DNA from: Paulinella micropora
Lineage: Eukaryota > Cercozoa > Imbricatea > Euglyphida
Length of the DNA stretch: 64,000 nucleotides
Reading direction: 5' to 3'
Assembly (NCBI GenBank): GCA_009731375.1
Contig: BJOX01000159.1
Location: forward strand, 256,232 to 320,231
Part shown: positions 9,950 to 19,817 of the stretch, piece after piece
How positions within the stretch are numbered: position 1 is the stretch's first letter
Layout: each line of letters opens with the position of its first letter
The notes under the pieces: model-generated
Told to the model about the DNA's origin: nothing
What the model saw: only the letters and a program-made list of their open reading frames with translations
Database searches by the model: none
Translations under genes and position numbers: made by a program

Positions 9950-12900
9950 ATGTCACGAGACAACGAACCCAGCCCACCCTCGAGCCCCGTCACCCTGCCC
10001 GAGCTAGGTGTCATCGACGAAGGCTCCGATACCGAGGACGGCCCCGAACAACAGAAGGTTAGCAGCGGCAAGTCGATGCTAACGTTGACTGAGAAGGCCG
10101 ACTTAGCGAAGATCGAGGAGCTCCTGCAGGACAACCGCCTCGAAAGCAGCTACCGTCGGTACCTGTGTGCACTGTACGACAGCGTGAACCTTACTGGTGG
10201 CCTGGAAGTTTGCTACCGGCTGCCGCGCGGGGTGATGCGAGCTCGGCGCAAGGGCCCCTTCGTTGGCTGTAGGCTGTACGCGGACGGTGGCCTGCAGAAC
10301 GCGCCCGTCTCGTTGCGGAGGCTAGTGCTAGGCGCCGGCCACGTGGAGCTGGACATCCGCAATTCTGTCCCCTTTTTCTTGCATTGGCTGGCTTCTTCGC
10401 TCGAGGCCGCGCCCGCTGGTGAGCTGGTGTACCTGAAAAGGTTCGTTACCGACCGCGAGCAAGTGATCGCCAACGTGAAAGACGCGCTGGGCGTGAACGA
10501 CAACGCGCTGGTCAAGTCTTACATGCTGAAGCTGGTGCACGGCAGGCGCTGGCTGAAGTTGCACAACGGCACTGAAGTGGAGGCCGACACCAGCCCAGTA
10601 ATGGCTAACTTCCGCGCGAGCGTCAAGAGAGCGGTCGCTGGCCTGGCCAAGTACTTTCCCAAGCTGTGGCAGTGGTGCGAAGCGAGCAACCGGTCGACAA
10701 CGCCCGATGGCCAGACCCCGCTGTTCCACGCCAGGGGCAGGTTTGTCNNNNNNNNNNGAGCGGTCGCTGGCCTGGCCAAGTACTTTCCCAAGCTGTGGCA
10801 GTGGTGCGAAGCGAGCAACCTGTCGACAACGCCCGATGGCCAGACCCCGCTTTTCCACGCCAGGGGCAGGTTTGTCCATTTTCTCACTTCTCGCTTCGAG
10901 AATGAGGTTATGATGCGAGTTATTGATTTTTTCGGTAAAGAGAACGTCAGCACGTTGGTCCACGACGCTGTCTTTGTGCGTACTACGGCTGTAGACGTCG
11001 AGGCACTCAACGGGCACATTGCAGCCGCGGGCCCTCTGTCTGGCGTGGAGACGCCTCGTCCCGACAGCAAAACCATCGAGATCGACGGAGTTCGCCTGCC
11101 GGTGCCAGTGCTGCTGCCCCCCGTCGTTGCTTGGCGCGTGACGACCGTCGAATGCGCGGCCTCTGACAAACAGTCGCTGTACAGACCAGAAATCGCCCCT
11201 CACGATCTAGTCGGCTGTGCTAACGTCAGGCGCTACGCTACGGAGGCCGACATGTACCAGCCCAGGCCTGGGCTGTACGTGATCCACCCCGTGTCTTTCG
11301 ATACCCATCGAGCACAGGTCGTCAACGCGGTGACTGGCATAATCAAGACGGTCGCGGGCTTCGGTGCGGTCGCCGACACACTCAAACAGAAGAGGAAGAG
11401 CCGTATCGTGTGGGTCGTGGGCCGCATCTCTCAGGCCCAAGACAGCGACCGCCGGCTGGAAGAGTACCTGCGAGAACAAGGAGTCCAAACTCACGTCTGC
11501 ATGTACGAGAATGCCAGTCGCGAAGACATCCGCGATGCGCGTGTGGTAATGATTCAGCATGAATCGCTGTGGAAGCTGTTCAAGCCAGAAGAGCAGGATA
11601 GAGGCCGCAACGAGCTCTTGTGTGCTGACTTGGTGGTGCTGGACGAAGTGCTGTTGATCTTCAACCAGTCGATCTGCACGGAAACAAACGGCAACAGCCT
11701 GCGAGATAACGACAATGTGCTGCGCGCCCTGTGCGAAGACGCTCCGCGTTTGTTGGTACTGGACAAGGACGTGCACCGGTCGTCGCACCTGTACGATTTT
11801 CTGCTTTGCGACGGGGGCGGGGTCTGCCGGCAGGGGGGCAAGCTTACAGTCAAAGAGGCGCAACAACAGATCGAGTTCCACCTGTACTCCTACGTGCCTC
11901 CACACCTGAGGCGCTCGCTGATGGTGGTAGCTTCGCATAGGGACTGGTTCGGTGCTATTGTCTCTGCCATTCGCGATGGCAAGAAGTTTATCGTGTCCTG
12001 CCACACGCAGCGCGAAGCGGCGGCGCTCTATGACAGGCTGCACAAGTCGTTTCCCGATTTGTGCCCACGGAGGCCGTGCTCCGCTGGTACCGCGCTCTCT
12101 GTGCGCACTACTGTGAGCACTGATTGGCGCCAGCGGACACAAGGGGAGACAGAGATCGTGGCGCGAGAAGACCTAGCCCGCGCGACGTGGGCGGATGGCG
12201 CGAGCATCAGGCTGCTTGACGGCCAGACATCCAAGAGCACTGCGAAACAGCTGATGACTATGATCAACGAGTTTTTCGCCCTTCCTGGTGCTCGTGGGCT
12301 GATCCACACCTCTCGCCTCTGCGTAGCGGTCGACATCCAGTCGACTGTGGACCTCGTGCTCCTGCACTGCGCGCGCAAGGGTAAAGTGTCGAAGCTCGGC
12401 CCGCCAGCGCGTATTTTGTGCCAGATGCTGATGAGGGCGCGCCGGGTGTCGGATCCCTGCATCAGGGCGTACTTTGGCGAGGGAGGGCTGCAGGCACCGC
12501 GTGCGTTTGCTGCGTCCAAGACTACGCTGCCCTGGCAACACTGTGAGATTTTCCAGCAGTACGAGCGGGACTACACCGGCAAAGAGACGCGGATGAAGGC
12601 GTTGTACAGGGCTACAGGCATACAGAGCCCGTGGGCCGTCATCGAACGTGGCTACAAGTGGATACGCGTTTGCGACCCGTCGTCGGGCGAGAGCAAGAGG
12701 ATCGAAGTGCCAAGCTCGCTGAAGCTGAGGCTGCTCGCGTCGCTGACGGAACAGCGCCAGAGCAGAGGGGCCGCGATTTGGGATTGGCTGGTGCAGCAGG
12801 ATTTCCAGGTAGCGCTGCCGCCGCGCCTGAGCACTGAACAGCGCGAGGCCAAAAAACAGGCCGCGGAGGATGCGAAGGAACAAGAGGACGCAGAAAAGGA

Positions 12901-13799
12901 GGAGCAAGAGGGGATGCCGCCTGAGCCGACCCGCGAGGAAATGGTGATCCGCGAGGGGATCGATTGGGTCGTCCTGACACCAGAGGACGTGGACCAGCGG
13001 CTCAAGTTTCTGTGGAAGAAGCAGCGCCACTCCGACGACGAAAAGCACGAAATGAAGATTTTGGGCGTGCTGTCTCTGTATCCTGGCGCGCTAGGCGACT
13101 GCAAGAAGATGCGTGAGGAGCTGGCCAAAAAGTGCCAGGCATCAACAGACTCAGTGGCAGCTAAATGGCTCGTGCACGAGTGGGCGCAACAAGTCAAGCT
13201 GTTTTTGCAGCGGTGCAAGAGGGCGGGCGCGGCTGGACAACTTCGCGCTCGGCCAAGGCCAGGAGGGGCGTGCGTGGCAACTGGACGATGACGGTAGGCA
13301 GATTCCCGTCAACGCCAAGAGCACGCTCGCTATGTACCAGTCGCTGAACGGACTGGCACAAGTGCTGGGCGCGGAGTCGCTGGCAGAACTGCTGAAAGAC
13401 GCTAGCAAGACCTACCCGCTGTCCTTGTTGCGAGACAAGAAGGATACGCTGGCTGCTCTGGCACAAAAGGTCAAGGATGCGTCGGCAGGTATATCCAAAC
13501 AAGGCATCAAGAGCAGCAAGAAAGGCAGCAAGTGCAAGGCCTTGGCAAACTTTGTGCTCGGCCAGGCGGGGCTTGTGGTCGAGGAGACAGGTCAGAAGGA
13601 GAGGAAACAGGTGGCCGGGAAACGCACTAGCACTGCTACATTCAGGATCGCAAAGCTAGCCAATGTACACGAAGTGTGCAAATGGCACCACGAGACCTGG
13701 AGCAAGGACGCGCAGCGGCTGCTGATGGAGTCTGCCAAAAAAAGAAAGGGTACGGAAGGCTCGTCAGCTAGTAACAAGAAACGGAAAACGACTCATTAA
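9950..13799 (+). CDS. TVpol-like DNA polymerase / OBP-like SF2 helicase (frameshifted)
   Basis: This is a long fused replication protein. I chose ATG 9950 because an upstream open stretch has no ATG. The N-terminal third resembles the family-A-like polymerase of Polinton-like viruses: a motif-A-like ELDIRNSVP (Asp about 135), a KSYML..VHG helix, and a motif-C-like LVHDAV (Asp about 339). The rest resembles herpesvirus UL9-type origin-binding helicases: a Walker B-like VVLDEV (about 562-567), a threonine-containing motif V, and a motif VI QMLMRARR (about 825-832). The Walker A position reads AVTGIIKT and lacks the usual glycine before Lys. Around 13222-13240 the frame shifts and homologous coding continues to the stop at 13799; a related fragment at 48696-50160 runs through this point uninterrupted. 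The 10-N gap at 10748 is flanked by a 119-bp repeated edge, so about 43 residues are probably counted twice. Confidence 0.65.
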
Positions 13800-13930
13800 A
13801 CTTTATTTTCCCGGAAACTTTTTTATTTCAATAATAAACAAAAAAAGGCGCGCGCCTGACAGAGACCACAGAGAATTGAACTGTGACACATTTTTTCTTG
13901 TGCATACTGTTTTTGACTCGTTAGGCTAAC
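13800..13930. other. Short AT-rich spacer
   Basis: An AT-rich start (TTTATTTCAATAATAAACA) follows the stop of the polymerase-helicase gene and precedes the ATG at 13931. It probably holds a polyadenylation signal (AATAAA at about 13832) and a promoter; neither is proven. Confidence 0.35.
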
Positions 13931-14292
13931 ATGTCAGACACACAGACTAATAAGGATAATACTGCCCTTTTTTGGGGTGGGTGTCTGCCCGNNNNNNNNN
14001 NGTTCCGGCCAGGCTAGCGGTCGCTGGCCTGGCCATATACAAACCGCAACCCTGGATGCAAGCACTGGCCGCGGGGGTTGCGGCTGTCTGGCTGAGCGGT
14101 GCCCTTAACGATAGGCAGACAAGGGTTTTCGGCGGAGAGGCGTGGTGGGCAGAACACAGAAAAACGCACGGGCTCCTGTGGGCCTCCTATGCCGCTACTG
14201 GCCGTGGTGAGATTTTGGTAGGAGATGCGGTCTTCGGGGCTTGGGTTGCGACAGAACACGGAAAAAAAAGTTCTGAAACAGACTCTGTATAG
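13931..14292 (+). CDS. Small hypothetical, possibly membrane protein (gap inside)
   Basis: An ATG at 13931 opens a frame of 20 residues that runs into a 10-N gap (13992-14001). After the gap a frame of about 97 residues continues to a stop at 14292. It contains two hydrophobic stretches (around VAGLAIY and LAAGVAAVWLSG), suggesting one or two membrane segments, and a Trp-rich C-terminal half. It ends 6 bp before the RNR start. The gap makes the reading frame across it uncertain. The function is unknown. The word AGCGGTCGCTGGCCTGGCCA beside the gap also occurs at about 10630, next to another gap, so a scaffolding artefact is possible. Confidence 0.45.
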
Positions 14293-14298
14293 AGGCCG

Positions 14299-16566
14299 AT
14301 GCAGGTCACGAAACGCAATGGAGCTCCGCAAGCCGTTTCGCTCGATAAAATTCTGGGTCGAGTTGCTAGCCTGTCCAAAGATCTGCACGCCGTTGACACA
14401 GTTTTTGTCGCCTCGAAGGTCGTGGCAGGCCTGTACGACTTCGTGCCGACGAGCGAACTTGACACGCTGGCCGCGTCAACGTGTGCATCGCTCGCGATTC
14501 AGCACCCGCAGTACGGAGAGCTGGGTGGTCGTCTCCTGGCCTCCAACCACGCAAAGCAGTGCCCACGTACCTTCAGTGTGGCCATGGAACAGCTTAGGTG
14601 GGGCATGGAACCGGCTTACAGCATATTCGTGGACCAAAACTCGGGGCAACTAAACGCCATGATCAAGACCGAACGAGACCTGTTGTACGACTATTTTGGC
14701 TATTCGACCCTGCTCAAGTCCTATTTGCTCAAAGACAGCAAGGGTCGCGCGTGCGAGACGGCCCAGTACATGTGGCTCCGCGTGGCCGTCCACCTGCACC
14801 GCCGCGAGTCTAAAGAGCCATTGAAACTCATTAGAGAAACCTATGACCTCATGTCATTGCAATTCTATACACACGCGTCACCTACCCTATTTAACAGTGG
14901 GCTGAAAAGAGCGGGCCAGCTTTCTTCTTGCTTTTTGCTTCCGATTAAGGGCGACTCGCTGAGCGGCATCTATGACACGATCAAAGACGTTGCTCTTATC
15001 AGTAAGGGAGGAGGCGGTATTGGTCTGCACCTCGGCTGTGTAAGGGCCAAGGGCTCCTTGATACGCAGCACGGGCGGGCACAGTGACGGTGTGGTTCCCT
15101 TGTGCAAAGTGCTGAACGAGACTGCCCGCTACGCAAATCAGGCCGGGAAGCGAAAGGGGGCGATCGCGGTCTACCTGCCAGTACACCACCCTGACGTCTT
15201 CGAGTGGCTGGACCTCAAAAAAACCACCGGTTCTGAAGAACTGCGAGCCCGAGACTTGTTTCTAGGGCTGACAGTGCCAGACTTGTTCATGGAGCGTGTT
15301 GAGAATGACGGTGACTGGAGCCTTTTTTGCCCGGACGAGACGGGCGTAGGCGACCTGGACGCCCTCTACGGCAAGGAGTTCGAGTCCCAGTACAAGCGGG
15401 CCGAGAGGCTGGGCCTGGCGAGGCGTACCGTCAAGGCTCGCGAGCTCTGGAGCGCAGTCTGCCGCGCACAGATCGAGTCGGGTGGGGTTCCTTACATTAT
15501 GTACAAGGACGCAGTGAATGCCAAGTCGAACCAAAAAAACCTAGGCACGATTCGCTGCAGCAATTTGTGCGCAGAAGTGGTTCAGTACAGCTCCGGCGGC
15601 GAGTGTGGCGAGCACAGCGTGTGTAACTTGGCCTCTATCGCGTTGCCCAGGTTCGTGTCGGAGGACCGCGAGTCCTTTGATTTCGAGTTGCTACGGTCGT
15701 GCGTGCGTGTAGCAATCAGAAATCTCGACACAGTCATAGACATTACAGAGTACCCCACGGAGGAGGCCAGACGCAGCAACCTCTTGCATCGCCCGGTGGC
15801 TCTTGGCGTGAACGGCCTGGCCGACGTGTTTGCTCTGATGAAGATGCCATGGGACTCAACAGAGGCACAAAAGCTCAATGTCAAGATCGCGCATGAACTG
15901 TACTACGCCGCATTATGGGCCTCGAACGAGCTGGCACAGGAGAAGGGCGCTTACAAGAGTTTCGGCGGGTCCCCCGCTAGCCAAGGGCTCCTGCAGTTCG
16001 ATCTGTGGCCCGGCAGGCAGCAAACGGACGACCGCTGGGACTCGCTCCGCCTGCGCATCGCCAAGTATGGGCTACGAAACTCGCAGCTAATTGCCTACAT
16101 GCCGACTGCCACGACTGCCCAAATCCTGGGCAATTTTGAATCGTTCGAGCCTCCCCACTCAAACGTCTTTGTACGCCGTGTGCTCTCTGGCGAGCATGTC
16201 GTGTGGAACAAACACTTGGTGCACGAGCTAGAAGAGCGCGGCCTCTGGAACGACCAGCTCCGCGATAAAATCATTGCCGACGGCGGGAGCGTGCAAAGAT
16301 GCGACCTGCCCCAAGACACCAAAAACATCTACAAGACCGTGTGGGAAATCCCTTTACGTTTGCAGCTGCACCTGGCTGCCGGCCGCGGGCCGTTTGTCTG
16401 TGGCTCGCAGTCTCTCAACTTACACATGACCGACCCCAATGAAAGAAAAGTCAGCAGTTGTCATTTCTACGCGTGGCAGCTCGGTTTAAAAACAACCTAT
16501 TATGTAAGGACCCAGGCCGCTAGCAAGGCCCTGGGACCGGCCGATTGTGCTGTCTGTGTAGCCTGA
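14299..16566 (+). CDS. Ribonucleoside-diphosphate reductase, large subunit (class Ia)
   Basis: A 755-residue protein of normal length for class I R1, which reduces NDPs to dNDPs with the small subunit. The N terminus carries an ATP-cone (VTKRNG..VSLDKI). Catalytic residues are present: the LSSCFL cysteine (about 211), the NLCAE motif (about 422-426: Asn, thiyl-radical Cys, Glu), the second redox cysteine in VCNLAS, the tyrosine pair Tyr734-Tyr735 that passes the radical from R2, and the C-terminal CAVC cysteine pair (750, 753) that is re-reduced by thioredoxin or glutaredoxin. The frame is intact, so this is a complete and probably active subunit. Its partner R2 appears only as a 3' fragment at 39929-40252. 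Confidence 0.96.
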   Translation: MQVTKRNGAPQAVSLDKILGRVASLSKDLHAVDTVFVASKVVAGLYDFVPTSELDTLAASTCASLAIQHPQYGELGGRLLASNHAKQCPRTFSVAMEQLRWGMEPAYSIFVDQNSGQLNAMIKTERDLLYDYFGYSTLLKSYLLKDSKGRACETAQYMWLRVAVHLHRRESKEPLKLIRETYDLMSLQFYTHASPTLFNSGLKRAGQLSSCFLLPIKGDSLSGIYDTIKDVALISKGGGGIGLHLGCVRAKGSLIRSTGGHSDGVVPLCKVLNETARYANQAGKRKGAIAVYLPVHHPDVFEWLDLKKTTGSEELRARDLFLGLTVPDLFMERVENDGDWSLFCPDETGVGDLDALYGKEFESQYKRAERLGLARRTVKARELWSAVCRAQIESGGVPYIMYKDAVNAKSNQKNLGTIRCSNLCAEVVQYSSGGECGEHSVCNLASIALPRFVSEDRESFDFELLRSCVRVAIRNLDTVIDITEYPTEEARRSNLLHRPVALGVNGLADVFALMKMPWDSTEAQKLNVKIAHELYYAALWASNELAQEKGAYKSFGGSPASQGLLQFDLWPGRQQTDDRWDSLRLRIAKYGLRNSQLIAYMPTATTAQILGNFESFEPPHSNVFVRRVLSGEHVVWNKHLVHELEERGLWNDQLRDKIIADGGSVQRCDLPQDTKNIYKTVWEIPLRLQLHLAAGRGPFVCGSQSLNLHMTDPNERKVSSCHFYAWQLGLKTTYYVRTQAASKALGPADCAVCVA

Positions 16567-16577
16567 AATCTTTTTAA

Positions 16578-17309
16578 TTAAACCAAATCTACTGTCAAGT
16601 CCATGGCCAAATGGCCGCCCTCTCCGTTCTCTTCGCTGGACAATGAAACACCAAAAGCTTCCTTTTCTGAGAGATCCTGGTCCGGATACACCAGGCCGTC
16701 GTCTTGCTTGCGAATTTGCAGGACCCGCCACGACAGAGTAACTTTTTCGCCCTTGGAACACAGCGCCGTGGCTTGAATCACGGTTTTGACCACATCTCCC
16801 TTTTGCAGCGTGGCGGTGTCGGCCCCGCCCAAGAACCGCGCCCCTGTGACAGTGACGGTTAGACGAGGAGCCCAGGCCCGGTCCGATTTCTGCGACGTGC
16901 GCAGCCGTGTGCAGGGCTGGTAGCAGCACTTGACCTGCTCGTCGCTCCTTGCCATCGGGCCAGCCCTCTTCATCGTCGGCACAACCTTGTCGCGGTTCTC
17001 CACCGTGAGCTCGGCCACACGATCGTCGATCGCTCGTATCACCTGGTAGGCCTGCATCACCGCGCCAACCTGTTGCGCGTGCTTGAAGTCGAGGTCAATG
17101 GTTGTTTTCGCTGACTTGTTGCCGTCGTACGTGCTCGGGTCCCAGGCCAGCTGCATGGCGGGCAGGACCAGCGTCAGGCTCTTTTTGTCATAGCATAAGT
17201 TCGAAAAGATGCTTCCGTACGCACTTCGTGGCTCCGACAGGTGCAGCTTCTTCGGGTCGGCCGCCGGGTCAAAGGCCTTGACTTGGTTGTTGTCAGTGAC
17301 GATAGACAT
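16578..17309 (-). CDS. Hypothetical, possible ssDNA-binding protein
   Basis: I chose the start at ATG 17309; the open frame extends further to a GTG at 17387 through AT-rich sequence that does not look coding. The protein (243 residues) alternates beta-prone segments (KSLTLVLPAMQL, PRLTVTVTGARF, KVTLSWRVLQI) and has an acidic Glu-rich stretch near the C terminus. Viral single-strand-binding proteins of the OB-fold type and the DUF5871-like proteins of nucleocytoviruses look like this, but the match is only by general pattern. It converges on RNR (12 bp apart) and diverges from the PCNA-like gene, which supports a replication role. Confidence 0.5.
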   Translation of the reverse strand: MSIVTDNNQVKAFDPAADPKKLHLSEPRSAYGSIFSNLCYDKKSLTLVLPAMQLAWDPSTYDGNKSAKTTIDLDFKHAQQVGAVMQAYQVIRAIDDRVAELTVENRDKVVPTMKRAGPMARSDEQVKCCYQPCTRLRTSQKSDRAWAPRLTVTVTGARFLGGADTATLQKGDVVKTVIQATALCSKGEKVTLSWRVLQIRKQDDGLVYPDQDLSEKEAFGVSLSSEENGEGGHLAMDLTVDLV

Positions 17310-17449
17310 TTGATTTGTGGGCGTGTTTTCATGTTGCCAGCACGGTTTTTCCTTTTCGACTTTTAAATCTCGAATCTCGAATCTCACAATTTAAAAGTTT
17401 TAATTAGAAAGGATTGAAAAAAGTGGCAAAAGTACAAACGTCTCACAAA

Positions 17450-18415
17450 ATGATTACTCGTTTTCTCTGGAGGTCCAAGTCTCACGGCATCGCGTTCAGA
17501 CGGGCGCTCGACTCGCTGTCCCCGCTGTTGCTGGAGGCCCGAATCGAGGCCACGGTCGACAAGCTCGTGCTCTGCAGCGCGGCCGACGGGCTGGTCGGAC
17601 AGTTCGTGGTCCCCTTTTCGGGCGCCAATGGTGATTATGTCAACCTGATGTTCCCCAAGTGCGTGTTCAGCGTCGATCTCAAGGAGATGTCCTGCTGGCT
17701 TTCTACTTTCCGCGAGGGCATGGTCTTGGAACTCTCAGTCGCGGTCGACAACAAGCTGTGTGTCAAGTTTTACAACGAGGCCAAATCCTTCGAGCACTAC
17801 AGCGACCTGACCTCGCTGCTCGTGTCCCAGGAGGCTGCTTTTCTGCCAACGACCGAGTGGACCAATGTCGACCGACTCGTCGAAGTGTCTGGCCCCGCCC
17901 TGAACGCCGTGATCCGACATCACTCCAAATCCAATTCGCACTGCCGGCTTTTTGTGGAAGGGGACAGGCTCTGTACCGAATCCTCCTTGCGGGCGGTGGA
18001 CGCAAGTCGGCTGGCACGCACTTCGCTCGGTGGCATCGCCCTGCTCGCGGAGGACAAGGACTCGCTGCTGCGCTCGGACCTGTCACACCCGCCTACCGAA
18101 GCCGGCGAGTGTGTCTACGCCCTCGAGGTCCTCAAGAAGATACTCAAGTCGTGCGCTTTCCAGGAGAAAAAGACTGGCCGGGTGCTGGTCGGCGCTGCCC
18201 CGAACGTGCTGCACCTCGTCTTCAAGCGGGACGGCGGCCCGTGGCTCAAGTACACTATCCTGGCCGACGCCGAATCACCGCCTGCTCTGCCCGCGCTGGC
18301 ACCCCTCGCCCTGACCACCGACGGCGCCGCCGAGGAGAGCGAACAGCGCAGGGTGGTTAAACGCAAGAAGAAGAACTCGAAGAGGAAGAGAGACGAATCC
18401 CAGGCAGGCGCTTAA
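17450..18415 (+). CDS. PCNA-like sliding clamp
   Basis: Start chosen at ATG 17450; the frame is open upstream to a TTG at 17414. The 321-residue protein shows the two-domain clamp pattern: an FRRALDSL helix, then KLVLCSAADGL and NLMFPKCVF in domain 1, and YALEVLKKILKSC followed by LHLVFKRDGGPWLKYTILADAE in domain 2, like the last strands of PCNA. The C terminus is a disordered, strongly basic tail (RKKKNSKRKRDE) usable as a nuclear localisation signal. The role would be holding the polymerase on DNA. The last 59 bp overlap the convergent gene at 18357-18695. A truncated inverted copy of the 3' half lies at 39398-39859. Overall similarity to PCNA is moderate. Confidence 0.6.
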   Translation: MITRFLWRSKSHGIAFRRALDSLSPLLLEARIEATVDKLVLCSAADGLVGQFVVPFSGANGDYVNLMFPKCVFSVDLKEMSCWLSTFREGMVLELSVAVDNKLCVKFYNEAKSFEHYSDLTSLLVSQEAAFLPTTEWTNVDRLVEVSGPALNAVIRHHSKSNSHCRLFVEGDRLCTESSLRAVDASRLARTSLGGIALLAEDKDSLLRSDLSHPPTEAGECVYALEVLKKILKSCAFQEKKTGRVLVGAAPNVLHLVFKRDGGPWLKYTILADAESPPALPALAPLALTTDGAAEESEQRRVVKRKKKNSKRKRDESQAGA

Positions 18416-18695
18416 GCCTCCTTAGCGTGTACTTGCGGCCAGCGAGCTTGCTAATAAAATTCTTTTGTGTTTCTTTGCGGTGCACTGGCACGTACCAATT
18501 TACAACCCGTCCCACGGCCCTGAAAGCCGAGATGTCTAGCGGTCCGCCGTAGTCTACTAGCTCGTGGCGTGGTGGCGCAGGCTGTACTAGCTGCTTGTGT
18601 AGATTGACTCTTAGGAAGCTGTGCAGCAGGTCCATTGCACGCGAACGCAGCGTCTCGGCTATACCATATTCCGCAAATTTGGCCGCGCAGCCCAT
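18357..18695 (-). CDS. Small basic hypothetical protein, copy 1
   Basis: The ATG at 18695 gives 112 residues. A longer frame to GTG 18800 is less likely because the duplicate at 39118 also begins exactly at this ATG. It is helix-rich with a basic C-terminal segment (RKYTLRRLKRL) and a Ser run that is the antisense of the PCNA Lys-rich tail. The two copies differ by only a few residues. No family is recognised. The convergent overlap with the PCNA-like gene is 59 bp and is kept in the duplicate. Confidence 0.5.
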   Translation of the reverse strand: MGCAAKFAEYGIAETLRSRAMDLLHSFLRVNLHKQLVQPAPPRHELVDYGGPLDISAFRAVGRVVNWYVPVHRKETQKNFISKLAGRKYTLRRLKRLPGIRLSSSSSSSSCV

Positions 18696-18953
18696 AGAGC
18701 AAAGTGACCCCAGACGAACAATTCTTCGTCCGCGTGGGCTATCGGCAAGCCGTATCACCTGCCGTCGTCCCTTGCACAGCCGTAGGAACAGTGCAGACAC
18801 TTGCCCTTGTACGATTCGGTGCCTTCCATCTTTTCTGGGCGCCTTTTCCTGTCCCCTTTTCTGATTTTTGTTGGTTGTTTCAACTCTTGAATCTTAAACG
18901 TCCACATTCGTAATCTGTAAGTTTTTTCTCTGCTGGCCTGTCACTTTTCATAT
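18696..18953. other. Intergenic region between divergent genes
   Basis: About 258 bp with an AT-rich centre (18860-18950) upstream of the VLTF3-like gene. It probably contains promoters for both directions. A GTG-initiated extension of the minus-strand gene runs into it but lacks support. Confidence 0.35.
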
Positions 18954-19803
18954 ATGTCCTGCGAACACAATTGGACGTTTAGCCTAGCAACCACCGGTAC
19001 GTACTGCTCCAAGTGTGGCCTGGTCAAGACAGAGCACGAGCTGTACACTTCACAATGCTGGCTGGTCAATGGGCAGATGGTAAGGGAGCAACACGCTCCC
19101 AGACATGTCGGCTACACTCGCCTGAGCCGCTTTCGTCAGATAATAAGAGAGACCTTCAATCTGCGAGGTGTGAATCAATCTGCGTCGTGTGTCAGCCCGG
19201 CCTTGTTAGCACAGGCCCGGCGCCTGACCCACAAGTGGAGGGCACAGAACCCGACGCCCGCTCGCCTCGCGTACATCTGGCGCAGGGAGAAGCTAGGCCC
19301 TCTGACTACCGACCGAGCCAGCCAACTGTGTCACCTGTTAGGCTATGGCCTGAGCCGGCGCGAACCGAGCAAACAGACGCTGGAGGAGCTGGAACGCCTC
19401 TTCAAAAAGGTCGACGCCTGCTGGCCCCGAGTGCTAAAGAAACTGAGAGAGAGGTACGCGTGGGCGAGAAGGTGTTTTGTCAATTATCAGATCTCTTCTC
19501 CGTGCTTTCCTGTTGTTGATGGACGAAGAAGAGCTAGCGGCACAGGTGCCAGAACTGAAACAGGCCGAGTCGCGCCACCGCCAAATCGCCATGTTCGCGC
19601 TCGTGTGCGAAGAACAGGGCTGGCCTTTCATTGCCTTGGCTGGTTCACTGAACGGCAGCGGCCTCGCGCGCCCGCTCGCGAGCCATCTTTTGTCTGGCCC
19701 CCACGCCAAGAAGAAAAAGAAAAAGAAAAAAAAGAGAAAGATGCTGGCCGCGGGTGTTGCGGCTATTGCTGAAAAAACAAATCTTGTACCCTATAGTCAT
19801 TAA
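18954..19803 (+). CDS. VLTF3-like late transcription factor (frameshifted)
   Basis: ATG 18954. The N terminus has a zinc ribbon: Cys3 and His5, then Cys18 and Cys21 (YCSKCG). The following helical region, with YTRLSRF..I and a later RYAWARRCFVNYQ, fits the poxvirus VLTF3-like family found across nucleocytoviruses, which activates late genes. At about 19485-19490 the frame shifts; the family pattern continues in another frame (LLRAFLLLMDEEEL, then FALVCEEQGWPFIAL, a typical VLTF3 ending) to a stop at 19803, after a Lys-rich tail. Without the shift the product ends with an unrelated 80-residue tail. The break is not in a homopolymer, so it may be a real mutation. It stands next to replication genes. 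Confidence 0.6.
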
Positions 19804-19817
19804 ACAAAAAAAAGATC

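Noticed and set aside
11207-12142. Long antisense frames inside the polymerase-helicase gene
   Set aside because: They arise from GC-rich codon bias on the opposite strand; the plus-strand frame has recognisable motifs and the antisense ones do not.
17659-18360. A second plus-strand frame of 233 codons within the PCNA-like gene
   Set aside because: Arg/Gly/Pro-rich shadow of the true frame; no motif, and the start lies inside the coding sequence.
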